From positions 1-37,925 of the forward strand of contig NZ_CAESCM010000026.1 in the NCBI RefSeq assembly GCF_903166585.1: a stretch of 37,925 nucleotides of DNA, in the 5' to 3' direction. The notes below the pieces were generated by a model. The model did not search any database, was not told the DNA's origin, and saw only the letters and a program-made list of their open reading frames with translations. Shown piece after piece: positions 7,822 to 16,120 of this stretch. Within the stretch, counting starts at the first letter, position 1, and every line of letters starts with the position of its first letter. The position numbers were made by a program, and so were the translations under genes. The DNA is from Pedobacter ghigonis. GTDB taxonomy: Bacteria > Bacteroidota > Bacteroidia > Sphingobacteriales > Sphingobacteriaceae.

Positions 7822-8520
7822 ATGATTAAAATAGAAAAACTGGAAAAAGTTTACAAAACAGAAGAAGTAGAAACCACGGCACTTAACGGGATCGATCTTC
7901 ACGTAAAAGAAGGCGAGTTTGTATCCATTATGGGTCCATCGGGTTGTGGTAAGTCTACCCTCCTGAATGTAATGGGGTTATTGGATAAGCCTGAAAGCGG
8001 AAGTTACAAGTTTATCGATACCGAGCTTTTAACCCTTAACGACAGAGAACGTTCCAATTTCCGTAAAAGAAATATGGGTTTCGTTTTCCAGAATTTTAAT
8101 CTGATTGATGAATTGACTGTTTTCGAAAATATCGAACTGCCTTTGATTTATAATAAAGTTCCGGCGACCGAGCGGAAGAAACTGGTTAACGAAATTATTG
8201 AGCGTATGAATATTGTAAACCGTAGCGGGCACTTTCCACAACAGCTCTCAGGTGGGCAACAGCAGCGTGTGGCGGTAGCAAGGGCTTTGGTAACCAAACC
8301 TAAACTGGTTTTGGCCGATGAGCCGACAGGAAACCTGGATAGCTCGCACGGTAATGAGGTAATGGAGTTGCTTTGCGAGTTAAACGAAACCGGAACCACT
8401 ATTGTGATGGTAACGCACTCGAGCCACGATGCCAGTTTTTCTAACCGGATCATTAACCTGAAAGATGGCCATGTAATTTCGGAAAAGATAAATAAAAGCC
8501 GCAACGAAGAGCTCATATAG
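7822..8520 (+). CDS. MacB/LolD-type ABC transporter ATPase (first of two)
   Basis: 232 residues when started at 7822. The longer frame from 7774 would translate the heptamer repeat array and adds nothing conserved. All nucleotide-binding motifs are canonical: Walker A GPSGCGKST at 38-46, Q-loop Gln90, signature LSGGQQQRV at 142-150, Walker B LVLADE at 162-167, D-loop GNLDS at 170-174 and switch His199. It belongs to the family that powers FtsX-fold permeases (MacB, LolD, FtsE), which work by mechanotransmission rather than by moving substrate through the membrane. It is positioned to serve the permeases downstream. Confidence 0.95.
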   Translation: MIKIEKLEKVYKTEEVETTALNGIDLHVKEGEFVSIMGPSGCGKSTLLNVMGLLDKPESGSYKFIDTELLTLNDRERSNFRKRNMGFVFQNFNLIDELTVFENIELPLIYNKVPATERKKLVNEIIERMNIVNRSGHFPQQLSGGQQQRVAVARALVTKPKLVLADEPTGNLDSSHGNEVMELLCELNETGTTIVMVTHSSHDASFSNRIINLKDGHVISEKINKSRNEELI

Positions 8521-8527
8521 GAAGGAA

Positions 8528-8596
8528 GGCTGAAGATTTTAAGGTGGAAGGTCAAGTTATATCAACCTGTAAGACTCCACCTCAATGCTTTCAGCC
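8528..8596. repeat. Nested inverted repeat between ATPase and first permease
   Basis: Outer arms GGCTGAA (8528-8534) and TTCAGCC (8590-8596) enclose inner arms AGGTGGA (8542-8548) and TCCACCT (8576-8582), with 7 nt between the arms on each side. It could fold in the operon mRNA as a processing or attenuation hairpin. The stretch from 8597 to 8736 holds no gene, only further A/G-rich heptamer-like sequence (CTGAAAG, CTTAAAG, ACCAAAA). Confidence 0.45.
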
Positions 8597-8736
8597 GCTT
8601 AAAAAAGATTTTAGTTTAGTTTAATGAAAGCCACCCAACAATCTTCCCGGATGGGGAGATTGGGGACAGGCAAAAGAGCTGAAAGCTTAAAGACCAAAAC
8701 AATAAGCTGCAATCTTGATACTAAATACGAATAAAC

Positions 8737-8804
8737 AAATTGGCAGTTTTCAGTTGGCAATTTAACAATTAACCAGTTTAACAATTTATACAGTTAACCA
8801 TACG
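8737..8804 (+). repeat. Permease leader repeat, copy 1
   Basis: First of six near-identical leaders of 67-70 bp, each ending at a permease ATG. The left part is heptameric (TTGGCAG, TTTTCAG, TTGGCA). The right part is made of roughly 8-nt units of form ARTTWAMC (AATTTAAC, AATTAACC, AGTTTAAC, then a 9-nt variant, then AGTTAACC). No ribosome-binding site stands out, as is normal for the phylum. Confidence 0.8.
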
Positions 8805-11174
8805 ATGTTCAAATTAAACCTCAAAATAGCCTTACGCAACCTTTGGAAAAACAAGGGATTCTCGCTGATTAATGTCGGAGGATTGGCCATTGGTTTGGCT
8901 AGTTGTATGATTTTGCTTTTATACGTGGCTTATGAGTGGGGCTATGATAAGCAGTTTAAAAATAACGATAAAACCTATGTAGTGTACCAAAGTGTAGTGG
9001 CGAACGGTAAAACTTTTAGCTGGTCATGGACACCTAATGCAATGGCTGCCGATATCCAGGAAAAATTTCCCGGGGTAAAGTATGCTTCACATTCAACATA
9101 CCCGCGCCTAAACTTACTCACTGTTGGAGATAAAAAAATAAGCAGTAAAGTGGTATTTGCAGATCAGAATTTTCTTAAAATACTGGATTACACTTTTATT
9201 AAAGGTAACGCAACAGCGGTTTTGAAAAATGTAAACAGCATCATCTTAACCAAATCGATGGCGCAAAAATTATTTGGTAACGAGGATCCTTTAAATAAAA
9301 CGGTAAAATTCGAAAATCAGGATGTTTTAAAAGTTGAGGCCGTAATAGATGATACACCAGCCAATAGCAGTATCCATCTTGAATGTATAATGCCATGGGA
9401 TTTATTTGTAAAAAGAGAAACCTGGGCAAAACAAGACAATTGGGGTAATAACATGTGCCTTACGCTTGTTCAATTAAAAGATAATAATGCATTTGCAAAA
9501 GCGAACGCAGATATAAAAGAAATTTATAAAAGACACGACAAAGAAATTGCTGCCGTAGCTTTACTTCATCCATTAACCAAATGGCATTTGTATGGCGATT
9601 TTGAAAACGGAAAATCAGTAGGCGGAAAAATAGATCAGCTGAAGATATTTTTACTGCTTGCCTTTTGTATTCTGTTAATTGCCTGCGTAAACTTCATGAA
9701 TTTATCAACAGCGCGGTCAGAGCGGAGGGCCAAAGAGGTAGGCGTGCGTAAAGCAATCGGATCATCGCGTAAATCGTTAATTAGCCAGTTTTTTTTAGAA
9801 TCCATTCTTATCACATTTATTTCTACCGCTTTAGCATTTATTCTGATTGAAGTTAGTTTGCCATATTTTAATAATTTATTGAGTATCAAATTATCCATCG
9901 ATTATTACAATGTTTCCTTTTGGCTAACCTTATTCGGGTTGATGATTTTTACAGGTTTTGTTGCGGGTAGTTATCCGGCACTCTACTTATCATCTTTCGA
10001 ACCGGTTAAAGTGCTTAAAGGTTTAAGGTTGAAAACAGATTCATCCGTTTCGGTAAGGAAAATTTTGGTAGTAGGGCAATTTGTTTTTGCCTCATGCCTA
10101 ATTGTTTGTACTTCTGTGATTTATCAACAACTTAACTATGTTAGAAACAAACCTATTGGTTACGATCAAACCAATTTGGTTCAGATTGCAATTGACGGGA
10201 AACTACGCGATCAGAATAAGCTGGAAGTGCTTAAAACTCAAATGATCAAATCTGGCGCAGCCACAAACGTAACTTTCTTTAATTCTGACTTTACAGAGGG
10301 CGGAAACAATACAACGAATATTGAATGGGAAGGTAAAAACCCAAAAGAGCTGATTTCATTTAACCATAGAGGAATAGGCTATGATTTTACTAAAACAATT
10401 GGTACAGAAATAATCAGTGGAAGAGAATTTTCTGCAAAATTTCCAAACGATACGAGCAGCATTATGCTTAACGAAGCTGCTGTTAAAATGATGAATTTGA
10501 AAAATCCAATTGGTGCCATTATCACATTTTGGGGTACCAGGTTAACCAATGTTGGTGTAGTAAAAGATTTTGTTGTAGAAAGTGCTTATCAGAAAGTGGC
10601 ACCTATGATTTTCTATTTAAACACTAAGGATAATGCTACCATGATTATCGCAAGGTTAAATCCGAACCAAAATATAAGTTCTTCATTGGGCCAAATTGAG
10701 GCACTGGTTAAGGAAATGGAACCTAATTATCCGGTCAACCTTAAATTTGTAAACGAATCTTTTGAAGTGAAATTTCAGGATGAAAAACTTTTGGGTACGC
10801 TTTCCAACTGGTTTGGTGGTTTTGCAATATTCATTTCCTGCTTAGGATTACTTGGTCTCGCACTCTTTATGGCCGAGCAGCGCAAAAAAGAAATCAGCAT
10901 CCGCAAGGTGTTGGGTGCCAGTACAACCAATATCCTCACTTTGCTGAATAAAGATTTTATTAAACTGGTAGCCATTGCCAATATCATTGCATTTCCGCTG
11001 GCTTATATCATTATCAATAAATGGCTTTCCGCTTATGAGTACAGAATTAATGTTTCTGCTTTGCCTTTTATTGCTGCCATTTCCTTGTCGGTGCTGATTG
11101 CCATTTTAACGGTAAGTATTCAATCGGTAAAAGTAGCCAAGGCTAACCCGGTTGATGCTTTAAAATACGAGTAA
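8805..11174 (+). CDS. FtsX/MacB-fold ABC permease 1 of 7
   Basis: 789 residues and a full-length double unit, each half being a membrane helix, a periplasmic MacB_PCD-like domain and three FtsX helices. Predicted helices are near 19-45, 281-303, 330-353, 373-398, 424-447, 668-690, 713-737 and 750-773. Coupling motifs that contact the ATPase occur twice: RRAKEVGVRKAIGSSR from about 306 and RKKEISIRKVLGAS from about 692. The first periplasmic domain ends in the HPLTKWHLYGDFENGKSVGG signature shared by permeases 1, 2, 4 and 5. The C-terminal ~130 residues are nearly identical to permease 2 (two differences), although the rest is clearly diverged. Substrate unknown; the family exports peptides, lipids or lipoproteins, or drives periplasmic mechanical work. 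Confidence 0.93.
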   Translation: MFKLNLKIALRNLWKNKGFSLINVGGLAIGLASCMILLLYVAYEWGYDKQFKNNDKTYVVYQSVVANGKTFSWSWTPNAMAADIQEKFPGVKYASHSTYPRLNLLTVGDKKISSKVVFADQNFLKILDYTFIKGNATAVLKNVNSIILTKSMAQKLFGNEDPLNKTVKFENQDVLKVEAVIDDTPANSSIHLECIMPWDLFVKRETWAKQDNWGNNMCLTLVQLKDNNAFAKANADIKEIYKRHDKEIAAVALLHPLTKWHLYGDFENGKSVGGKIDQLKIFLLLAFCILLIACVNFMNLSTARSERRAKEVGVRKAIGSSRKSLISQFFLESILITFISTALAFILIEVSLPYFNNLLSIKLSIDYYNVSFWLTLFGLMIFTGFVAGSYPALYLSSFEPVKVLKGLRLKTDSSVSVRKILVVGQFVFASCLIVCTSVIYQQLNYVRNKPIGYDQTNLVQIAIDGKLRDQNKLEVLKTQMIKSGAATNVTFFNSDFTEGGNNTTNIEWEGKNPKELISFNHRGIGYDFTKTIGTEIISGREFSAKFPNDTSSIMLNEAAVKMMNLKNPIGAIITFWGTRLTNVGVVKDFVVESAYQKVAPMIFYLNTKDNATMIIARLNPNQNISSSLGQIEALVKEMEPNYPVNLKFVNESFEVKFQDEKLLGTLSNWFGGFAIFISCLGLLGLALFMAEQRKKEISIRKVLGASTTNILTLLNKDFIKLVAIANIIAFPLAYIIINKWLSAYEYRINVSALPFIAAISLSVLIAILTVSIQSVKVAKANPVDALKYE

Positions 11175-11243
11175 CCAATTTGCAGTTTTCAGTTGGCAAT
11201 TTAACAATTAACCAGTTTAACAATTAATACAGTTAACCCTACA
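11175..11243 (+). repeat. Permease leader repeat, copy 2
   Basis: 69 bp filling the whole gap between permeases 1 and 2. The 9-nt variant unit is AATTAATAC here. Confidence 0.8.
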
Positions 11244-13604
11244 ATGTTCAAATTAAACTTAAAAATCGCGTTGCGCAATCTTTGGAGGAACAAAGGTTTC
11301 ACACTGATTAACCTGGGCGGATTAGCCATTGGTTTGGCAAGTTGTATGATTTTGCTATTGTATGTAGCCTACGAATATGGTTACGATAAACAATTTACCG
11401 ATTACAACAAAACCTATGTGTTGTACAATAATCAGAAAACAGCTACAGAAACCTTCAGTTTTATGGCTTTCCCCGGGAAGTTGAAAGATGAAATCAGCGA
11501 GAAAGTACCTGGTGTTGCGCAGGTTAGTCGCCTGTCTTATCCAGAAGAAACGCTCTTGTCATACAATCAGAACAACTTTAAAAAGAGTGCCGTTTTTGGC
11601 GATCCCGGTTTTCTAGAGATGTTCGATTATAAGGTTTTAAAAGGAAATAAAAATACCCTTTTACAAAGTACTGATGGTGTGATTTTATCAGAAACCCTGG
11701 CTAAAAATCTTTTTGGTAACGAAGATCCCCTTAACAAAATAGTAAAGCTTGATAATAAAGAGAATTTAAGGGTAGAAGGAGTTATAGCTGATCGCCCTAA
11801 AAATTCGACGCTAGGGATTGATTACATCATGTCGTGGAAACTGTACGATAAGCTAAATCCATGGACCCAAGCCAGTGGCTGGGGTAATAACTATTGTATG
11901 ATGTTTGTTCAACTGCAGGATAATGCAACTTTTGACAGGGTTAACAATCAGCTAAAAGGCATGATTAAGGCACATGATCAGGAGGCTACAGGAGAGCCCT
12001 TTATGCACCCGCTTTCCAAATGGCACCTGTACGATAAATTTGAGAACGGCAAAAATGTGGGTGGAAGAATAGATCAGTTGCGGATATTTTTCCTTTTAGC
12101 CTTTTGCATCCTCCTTATTGCATGCGTTAATTTTATGAACCTTTCTACAGCCAAATCCGAAAAAAGAGCACGCGAAGTTGGGGTACGAAAAGCCATCGGT
12201 TCATCACGTAATAACCTCGTAGGTCAGTTCATGTTCGAATCCGTTTTGCTTACCACGCTGAGTATGCTGGTCGCTTTTGTATTGATCGAAGTTAGTTTGC
12301 CTTATTTCAACAACCTGTTAGGCATCACGCTAGGGATCGATTACAGTGATTATAAATTCTGGTCAGTATTTTTAGGTTTAACCTTGCTAACCGCCATCAT
12401 AGCTGGAAGCTATCCTGCATTTTACCTTTCCTCTTTCGATCCGGTTAAAGTGCTCAAGGGATTTAAACTTTCTGGCGGTTCATCTTTATCGATCCGTAAA
12501 TTTCTGGTGGTTTTCCAGTTTGTGTTTGCGGCCTGTTTAATCGTTTGTACCGCCGTAATTTATCAGCAGTTAAACTATATCAAAAATAAACCAATAGGAT
12601 ATAACCGGACAAATTTGGTGCAAATTCCTACAGAAGGTGAGTTTGCAAAGCCCGAAAAACGTAAAATATTACAAGATGAATTAATGAAATCAGGTGCCAT
12701 AACTGCTTTTACAGAGTATAGCCAATCTCTAACTGCCGGTGGCAACAATACCTACGGCATAAGCTGGCCTGGTAAAAATGTTAAAGACAAAGTGCTGGTA
12801 AATTTTAGGTTTACCAATCTCGATCTGACCAAAACAACGGGAATGGAAATTTTGCAGGGAAGGGATTTTTCAAAAGAGTTTGTCGATACTGCCAATGTAC
12901 TGGTAAATGAGGCATTGGTTAAAGTAATGGGAATGAAAAATCCTGTTGGTAAAATGATTAGCTGGGACCAGCCGATCAGGATTATCGGAGTATTGAAAGA
13001 TTATGTAATGGAATCGCCTTATCAGAAAGCTGCGCCATTGCTTATTGCGCAGAACCCTGGTCGCGCTACCACCATCATTATGCGCTTAAACGATAAAAAT
13101 AACATTACTACATCGGTTAATCAGATTAGCGAAGCCATTAAAAGATTAAACCCAACTTACCCAACAGAAATAAAATTTGTGGATGATAATTTTGAACAAA
13201 AATTCAGAAATGAAAAGTTGTTGGGTACGCTTTCTAATTGGTTTGGTGGTTTTGCAATATTCATTTCTTGCTTAGGGTTACTTGGTCTTGCACTCTTTAT
13301 GGCCGAGCAGCGCAAAAAAGAAATCAGCATCCGCAAGGTGTTGGGCGCAAGTACAACCAATATCCTCACTTTACTGAATAAAGATTTTATTAAACTGGTG
13401 GCCATTGCCAATATCATTGCATTTCCACTGGCTTATATCATTATCAATAAATGGCTTTCCGCTTATGAGTACAGAATTAATGTTTCTGCCATGCCTTTTA
13501 TTGCGGCCATTACCTTGTCGGTGCTGATTGCCATTTTAACGGTAAGTATCCAGTCGGTAAAAGTAGCCAAGGCTAACCCGGTTGATGCTTTGAAATACGA
13601 GTAA
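11244..13604 (+). CDS. FtsX/MacB-fold ABC permease 2 of 7
   Basis: 786 residues with the same eight-helix, two-domain plan as permease 1. The coupling motifs are KRAREVGVRKAIGSSR (about 307) and RKKEISIRKVLGAS (about 688), and the HPLSKWHLYDKFENGKNVGG signature precedes helix 2. From the EKLLGTLSNW segment to the stop, the DNA differs from permease 1 at only about 17 of ~390 positions, mostly third codon positions, while the N-terminal two thirds are far more different. This indicates a recent copying event between the two genes. The product is an inner-membrane protein expected to pair with the cluster's ATPases and adaptor. Confidence 0.93.
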   Translation: MFKLNLKIALRNLWRNKGFTLINLGGLAIGLASCMILLLYVAYEYGYDKQFTDYNKTYVLYNNQKTATETFSFMAFPGKLKDEISEKVPGVAQVSRLSYPEETLLSYNQNNFKKSAVFGDPGFLEMFDYKVLKGNKNTLLQSTDGVILSETLAKNLFGNEDPLNKIVKLDNKENLRVEGVIADRPKNSTLGIDYIMSWKLYDKLNPWTQASGWGNNYCMMFVQLQDNATFDRVNNQLKGMIKAHDQEATGEPFMHPLSKWHLYDKFENGKNVGGRIDQLRIFFLLAFCILLIACVNFMNLSTAKSEKRAREVGVRKAIGSSRNNLVGQFMFESVLLTTLSMLVAFVLIEVSLPYFNNLLGITLGIDYSDYKFWSVFLGLTLLTAIIAGSYPAFYLSSFDPVKVLKGFKLSGGSSLSIRKFLVVFQFVFAACLIVCTAVIYQQLNYIKNKPIGYNRTNLVQIPTEGEFAKPEKRKILQDELMKSGAITAFTEYSQSLTAGGNNTYGISWPGKNVKDKVLVNFRFTNLDLTKTTGMEILQGRDFSKEFVDTANVLVNEALVKVMGMKNPVGKMISWDQPIRIIGVLKDYVMESPYQKAAPLLIAQNPGRATTIIMRLNDKNNITTSVNQISEAIKRLNPTYPTEIKFVDDNFEQKFRNEKLLGTLSNWFGGFAIFISCLGLLGLALFMAEQRKKEISIRKVLGASTTNILTLLNKDFIKLVAIANIIAFPLAYIIINKWLSAYEYRINVSAMPFIAAITLSVLIAILTVSIQSVKVAKANPVDALKYE

Positions 13605-13674
13605 ACCAATTTGCAGTTTTCAGTTGGCAATTTAACAATTAACCAGTTTAACAATTAATACAGTTAACCTTACG
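13605..13674 (+). repeat. Permease leader repeat, copy 3
   Basis: 70 bp, almost identical to copy 2. The first A after the stop is the only length difference. Confidence 0.8.
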
Positions 13675-16050
13675 ATGTTCAAATTAAACTTAAAAATAGC
13701 TTTACGTAACCTTTGGAGAAACAAAGGAATTACTGCCATTAATGTGGGTGGTTTGGCCATCGCTTTGGCTGCGTTTATTTTGGTAATGCTGTATTTTACT
13801 TACGAAACCAGTTTCGATAAGACTAATCCGAACTATAAGCATATTTATGTGGTTGGGCGTATATATCCCGATTTTAAAACTAATTATACCCCGCCGCCAT
13901 TGGCAAAGGCAATAAAACAACACTTCCCCGAAGTTGAAAAGGCAGGTATCACCAAAGGAAGTTTTTTTGAACTTGTAATTAAAAACGGTAAAAACACCAT
14001 TTTTACCAATAATTTCATGCAGGCTGATTATGCTGCCGCCGAAATACTTGATTTAAAACCAACCGGTGGATTGGAAAGACCCGCAGGTAATGAGGAAAGG
14101 ATTTCGTACCTGAGTAAAGAAAGTATGAAAACGCTGTTCCCAAATAAAACAGATAATAAACCTGAAATGGTAACATTGGGAAGCAGTGTAATGGGGATAA
14201 GAGGTAAGATTAATGGTTCAATCGTAAATAACCCACATTCAAATGTAACTTTCGATGGCATATCGATTGGTAATGAACTGGGGCAGGGCGAAAATTACGG
14301 TAACAACAATTACACCACGTATTTACAGCTTAAACCGGGAACTGATGTAGCTAATCTGGAGCAGAAAATAACCAGGTTATATCGTGCCGAATTACTGAAA
14401 GCAGAAACCGATCGGGAAACGATTGATAAAATAAAAGGCATTTCTACTTTTTTAGATCCATTGTCGAACCAACACTTAAAGCCTAAGGCCGGTAATGATG
14501 CTCCTTATAAAATATTAATTGCGCTGTCGGTATTAGGCATTTTGATTCTGCTAATTGCCTGTATAAATTTCACTAACCTGAGTATTGCACAGGCCACAAA
14601 AAGGGCAAAAGAAGTTGGCGTTAAGAAAGTAATAGGTGCTTTCCGTTTTCAGCTGGCAGTGCAGTTTATGGTTGAGATATTGATGCAATGTTTTGCAGCC
14701 ACTGTTTTAGCCCTCATGCTGGCCGAGCTCGTTTTACCAGGCTTCAATAACCTGTTCCTGCTAAAATTATCGATATGGCATGCCGGTAACGATTTGTTTT
14801 GGCAGCTCCCTTTAATCTTACTGTTAATCACATTTATTGCAGGCATTTACCCGGCAATGGTTTTATCGGGTTTTAAACCTGCACTGGTTTTAAAAGGAAA
14901 TTTTTCTACCAGCAGGCAAAGCTATTGGTTACGCAATGGTTTGCTTGTTTTTCAGTTTAGTATTGCTGTCATCTTCATTATTGGCCTGTTCATTATCAAT
15001 GCACAGCTAAAATATATGCGAAGCCAGGATTTGGGTTTTAAAGCCGAACAAGTGGTTTACATTAAAAATATTGCCATGTTCTCCGATCCGGCCAAATTTG
15101 AACCGGTTAGAGCAAGGATGCTGAAAATTCCAGGCATTAAATCGGCAACAGTAGCAACCGGAATCCCGAACGGCGCAGCCAACGGAACCAATACCTATAG
15201 CTCAAATGGGGTGCAAGCCAGTATCGATTTCCTGGATGTAGATTTCGATTACTTCGAAACCCTGGATATAAAGTTAAAAGAAGGGCGGTTTTTCTCCAAA
15301 GCCTTTAAAACCGATACCGCAAATTCGGCTGTAATTAACGAGAGTGCTGCTGTAAAATACGGATTAACCAATCCGATTGGCCAAACCATAAGTGGCTGCA
15401 ATACCGATTATAAAATAGTTGGGGTGATTAGAGATTTTAAGGCCCAGGGTTTCGAAAATGCCACCCAGCCAACCATTTATGCCATCAAAGATCCCTGCGG
15501 AAATCCAAAAATGGAAATCATGCTTAAAATTGAAGAAAATAAAATGGCCGATGCATTGGCTGCTTTAAAAGCGCAATGGCCCGAAATTAATAAGCTCGAT
15601 GGGGAAGATTTTCGCTATGCTTTTTTGGATGAGCTGTATGGTAAGCTTTTTAAAAAACAGGAACAGTTGCAGTCTGTCTTCTTCGCTGCTGCGGTACTCA
15701 CCATCTTTATTGCTTTACTGGGCTTATATGCATTTGCCAAATACATTACCAATGGTCGTTTGAAAGAAATTGCCGTACGTAAAATACTGGGGGCAACCGA
15801 TGTGCAGTTGCTGAAGCTAATCAACAGTTCATTTTTTATCCTGGTGGTTATTGCCAATGTAATTTCCTGGCCAATCGCTTATGTGATCACCAATATGTGG
15901 CTCAAAACCTTTGCTTACCGGATCGATTTTCCAGTTTTGCCCTTTGTAACCACTACACTGATAACCATTTTATTAACCATTATAACCGTAAGTATACAGG
16001 CAAAAAAGGCAGTGAATGCCAATCCTGTTGATGCTTTGAAATACGAATAG
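13675..16050 (+). CDS. FtsX/MacB-fold ABC permease 3 of 7 (second subfamily)
   Basis: 791 residues with eight predicted helices in the usual order. It belongs to a different subfamily from its neighbours: the LYG/FENGK signature is replaced by LDPLSNQHLKPKAGND, the first coupling motif is KRAKEVGVKKVIGAF (about 308) and the second RLKEIAVRKILGAT (about 694). The second periplasmic domain carries two cysteines (about 575 and 608) with no obvious counterparts in the other six, possibly a disulfide. Permeases 6 and 7 share the IAQ/TAQ variant before the first coupling motif, so this subfamily is interspersed among the other one rather than grouped. It starts with the same MFKLNLKIALRNLW segment and ends in NPVDALKYE. 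Confidence 0.92.
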   Translation: MFKLNLKIALRNLWRNKGITAINVGGLAIALAAFILVMLYFTYETSFDKTNPNYKHIYVVGRIYPDFKTNYTPPPLAKAIKQHFPEVEKAGITKGSFFELVIKNGKNTIFTNNFMQADYAAAEILDLKPTGGLERPAGNEERISYLSKESMKTLFPNKTDNKPEMVTLGSSVMGIRGKINGSIVNNPHSNVTFDGISIGNELGQGENYGNNNYTTYLQLKPGTDVANLEQKITRLYRAELLKAETDRETIDKIKGISTFLDPLSNQHLKPKAGNDAPYKILIALSVLGILILLIACINFTNLSIAQATKRAKEVGVKKVIGAFRFQLAVQFMVEILMQCFAATVLALMLAELVLPGFNNLFLLKLSIWHAGNDLFWQLPLILLLITFIAGIYPAMVLSGFKPALVLKGNFSTSRQSYWLRNGLLVFQFSIAVIFIIGLFIINAQLKYMRSQDLGFKAEQVVYIKNIAMFSDPAKFEPVRARMLKIPGIKSATVATGIPNGAANGTNTYSSNGVQASIDFLDVDFDYFETLDIKLKEGRFFSKAFKTDTANSAVINESAAVKYGLTNPIGQTISGCNTDYKIVGVIRDFKAQGFENATQPTIYAIKDPCGNPKMEIMLKIEENKMADALAALKAQWPEINKLDGEDFRYAFLDELYGKLFKKQEQLQSVFFAAAVLTIFIALLGLYAFAKYITNGRLKEIAVRKILGATDVQLLKLINSSFFILVVIANVISWPIAYVITNMWLKTFAYRIDFPVLPFVTTTLITILLTIITVSIQAKKAVNANPVDALKYE

Positions 16051-16120
16051 CGCAATTGGCAGTTTTCAGTTGGCAATTTAACAATTAACCAGTTTAACAA
16101 TTAACACAGTTAACCCTACC
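16051..16120 (+). repeat. Permease leader repeat, copy 4
   Basis: 70 bp. The variant unit is AATTAACAC. It precedes permease 4 and follows the subfamily-switching permease 3, so the leader is conserved across subfamily borders. Confidence 0.8.

Noticed and set aside
8737..8804. Sigma-54 promoter in the permease leader (TTGGCAG)
   Set aside because: No GC pair lies at the required distance downstream, so the -12 half is missing in all six copies.
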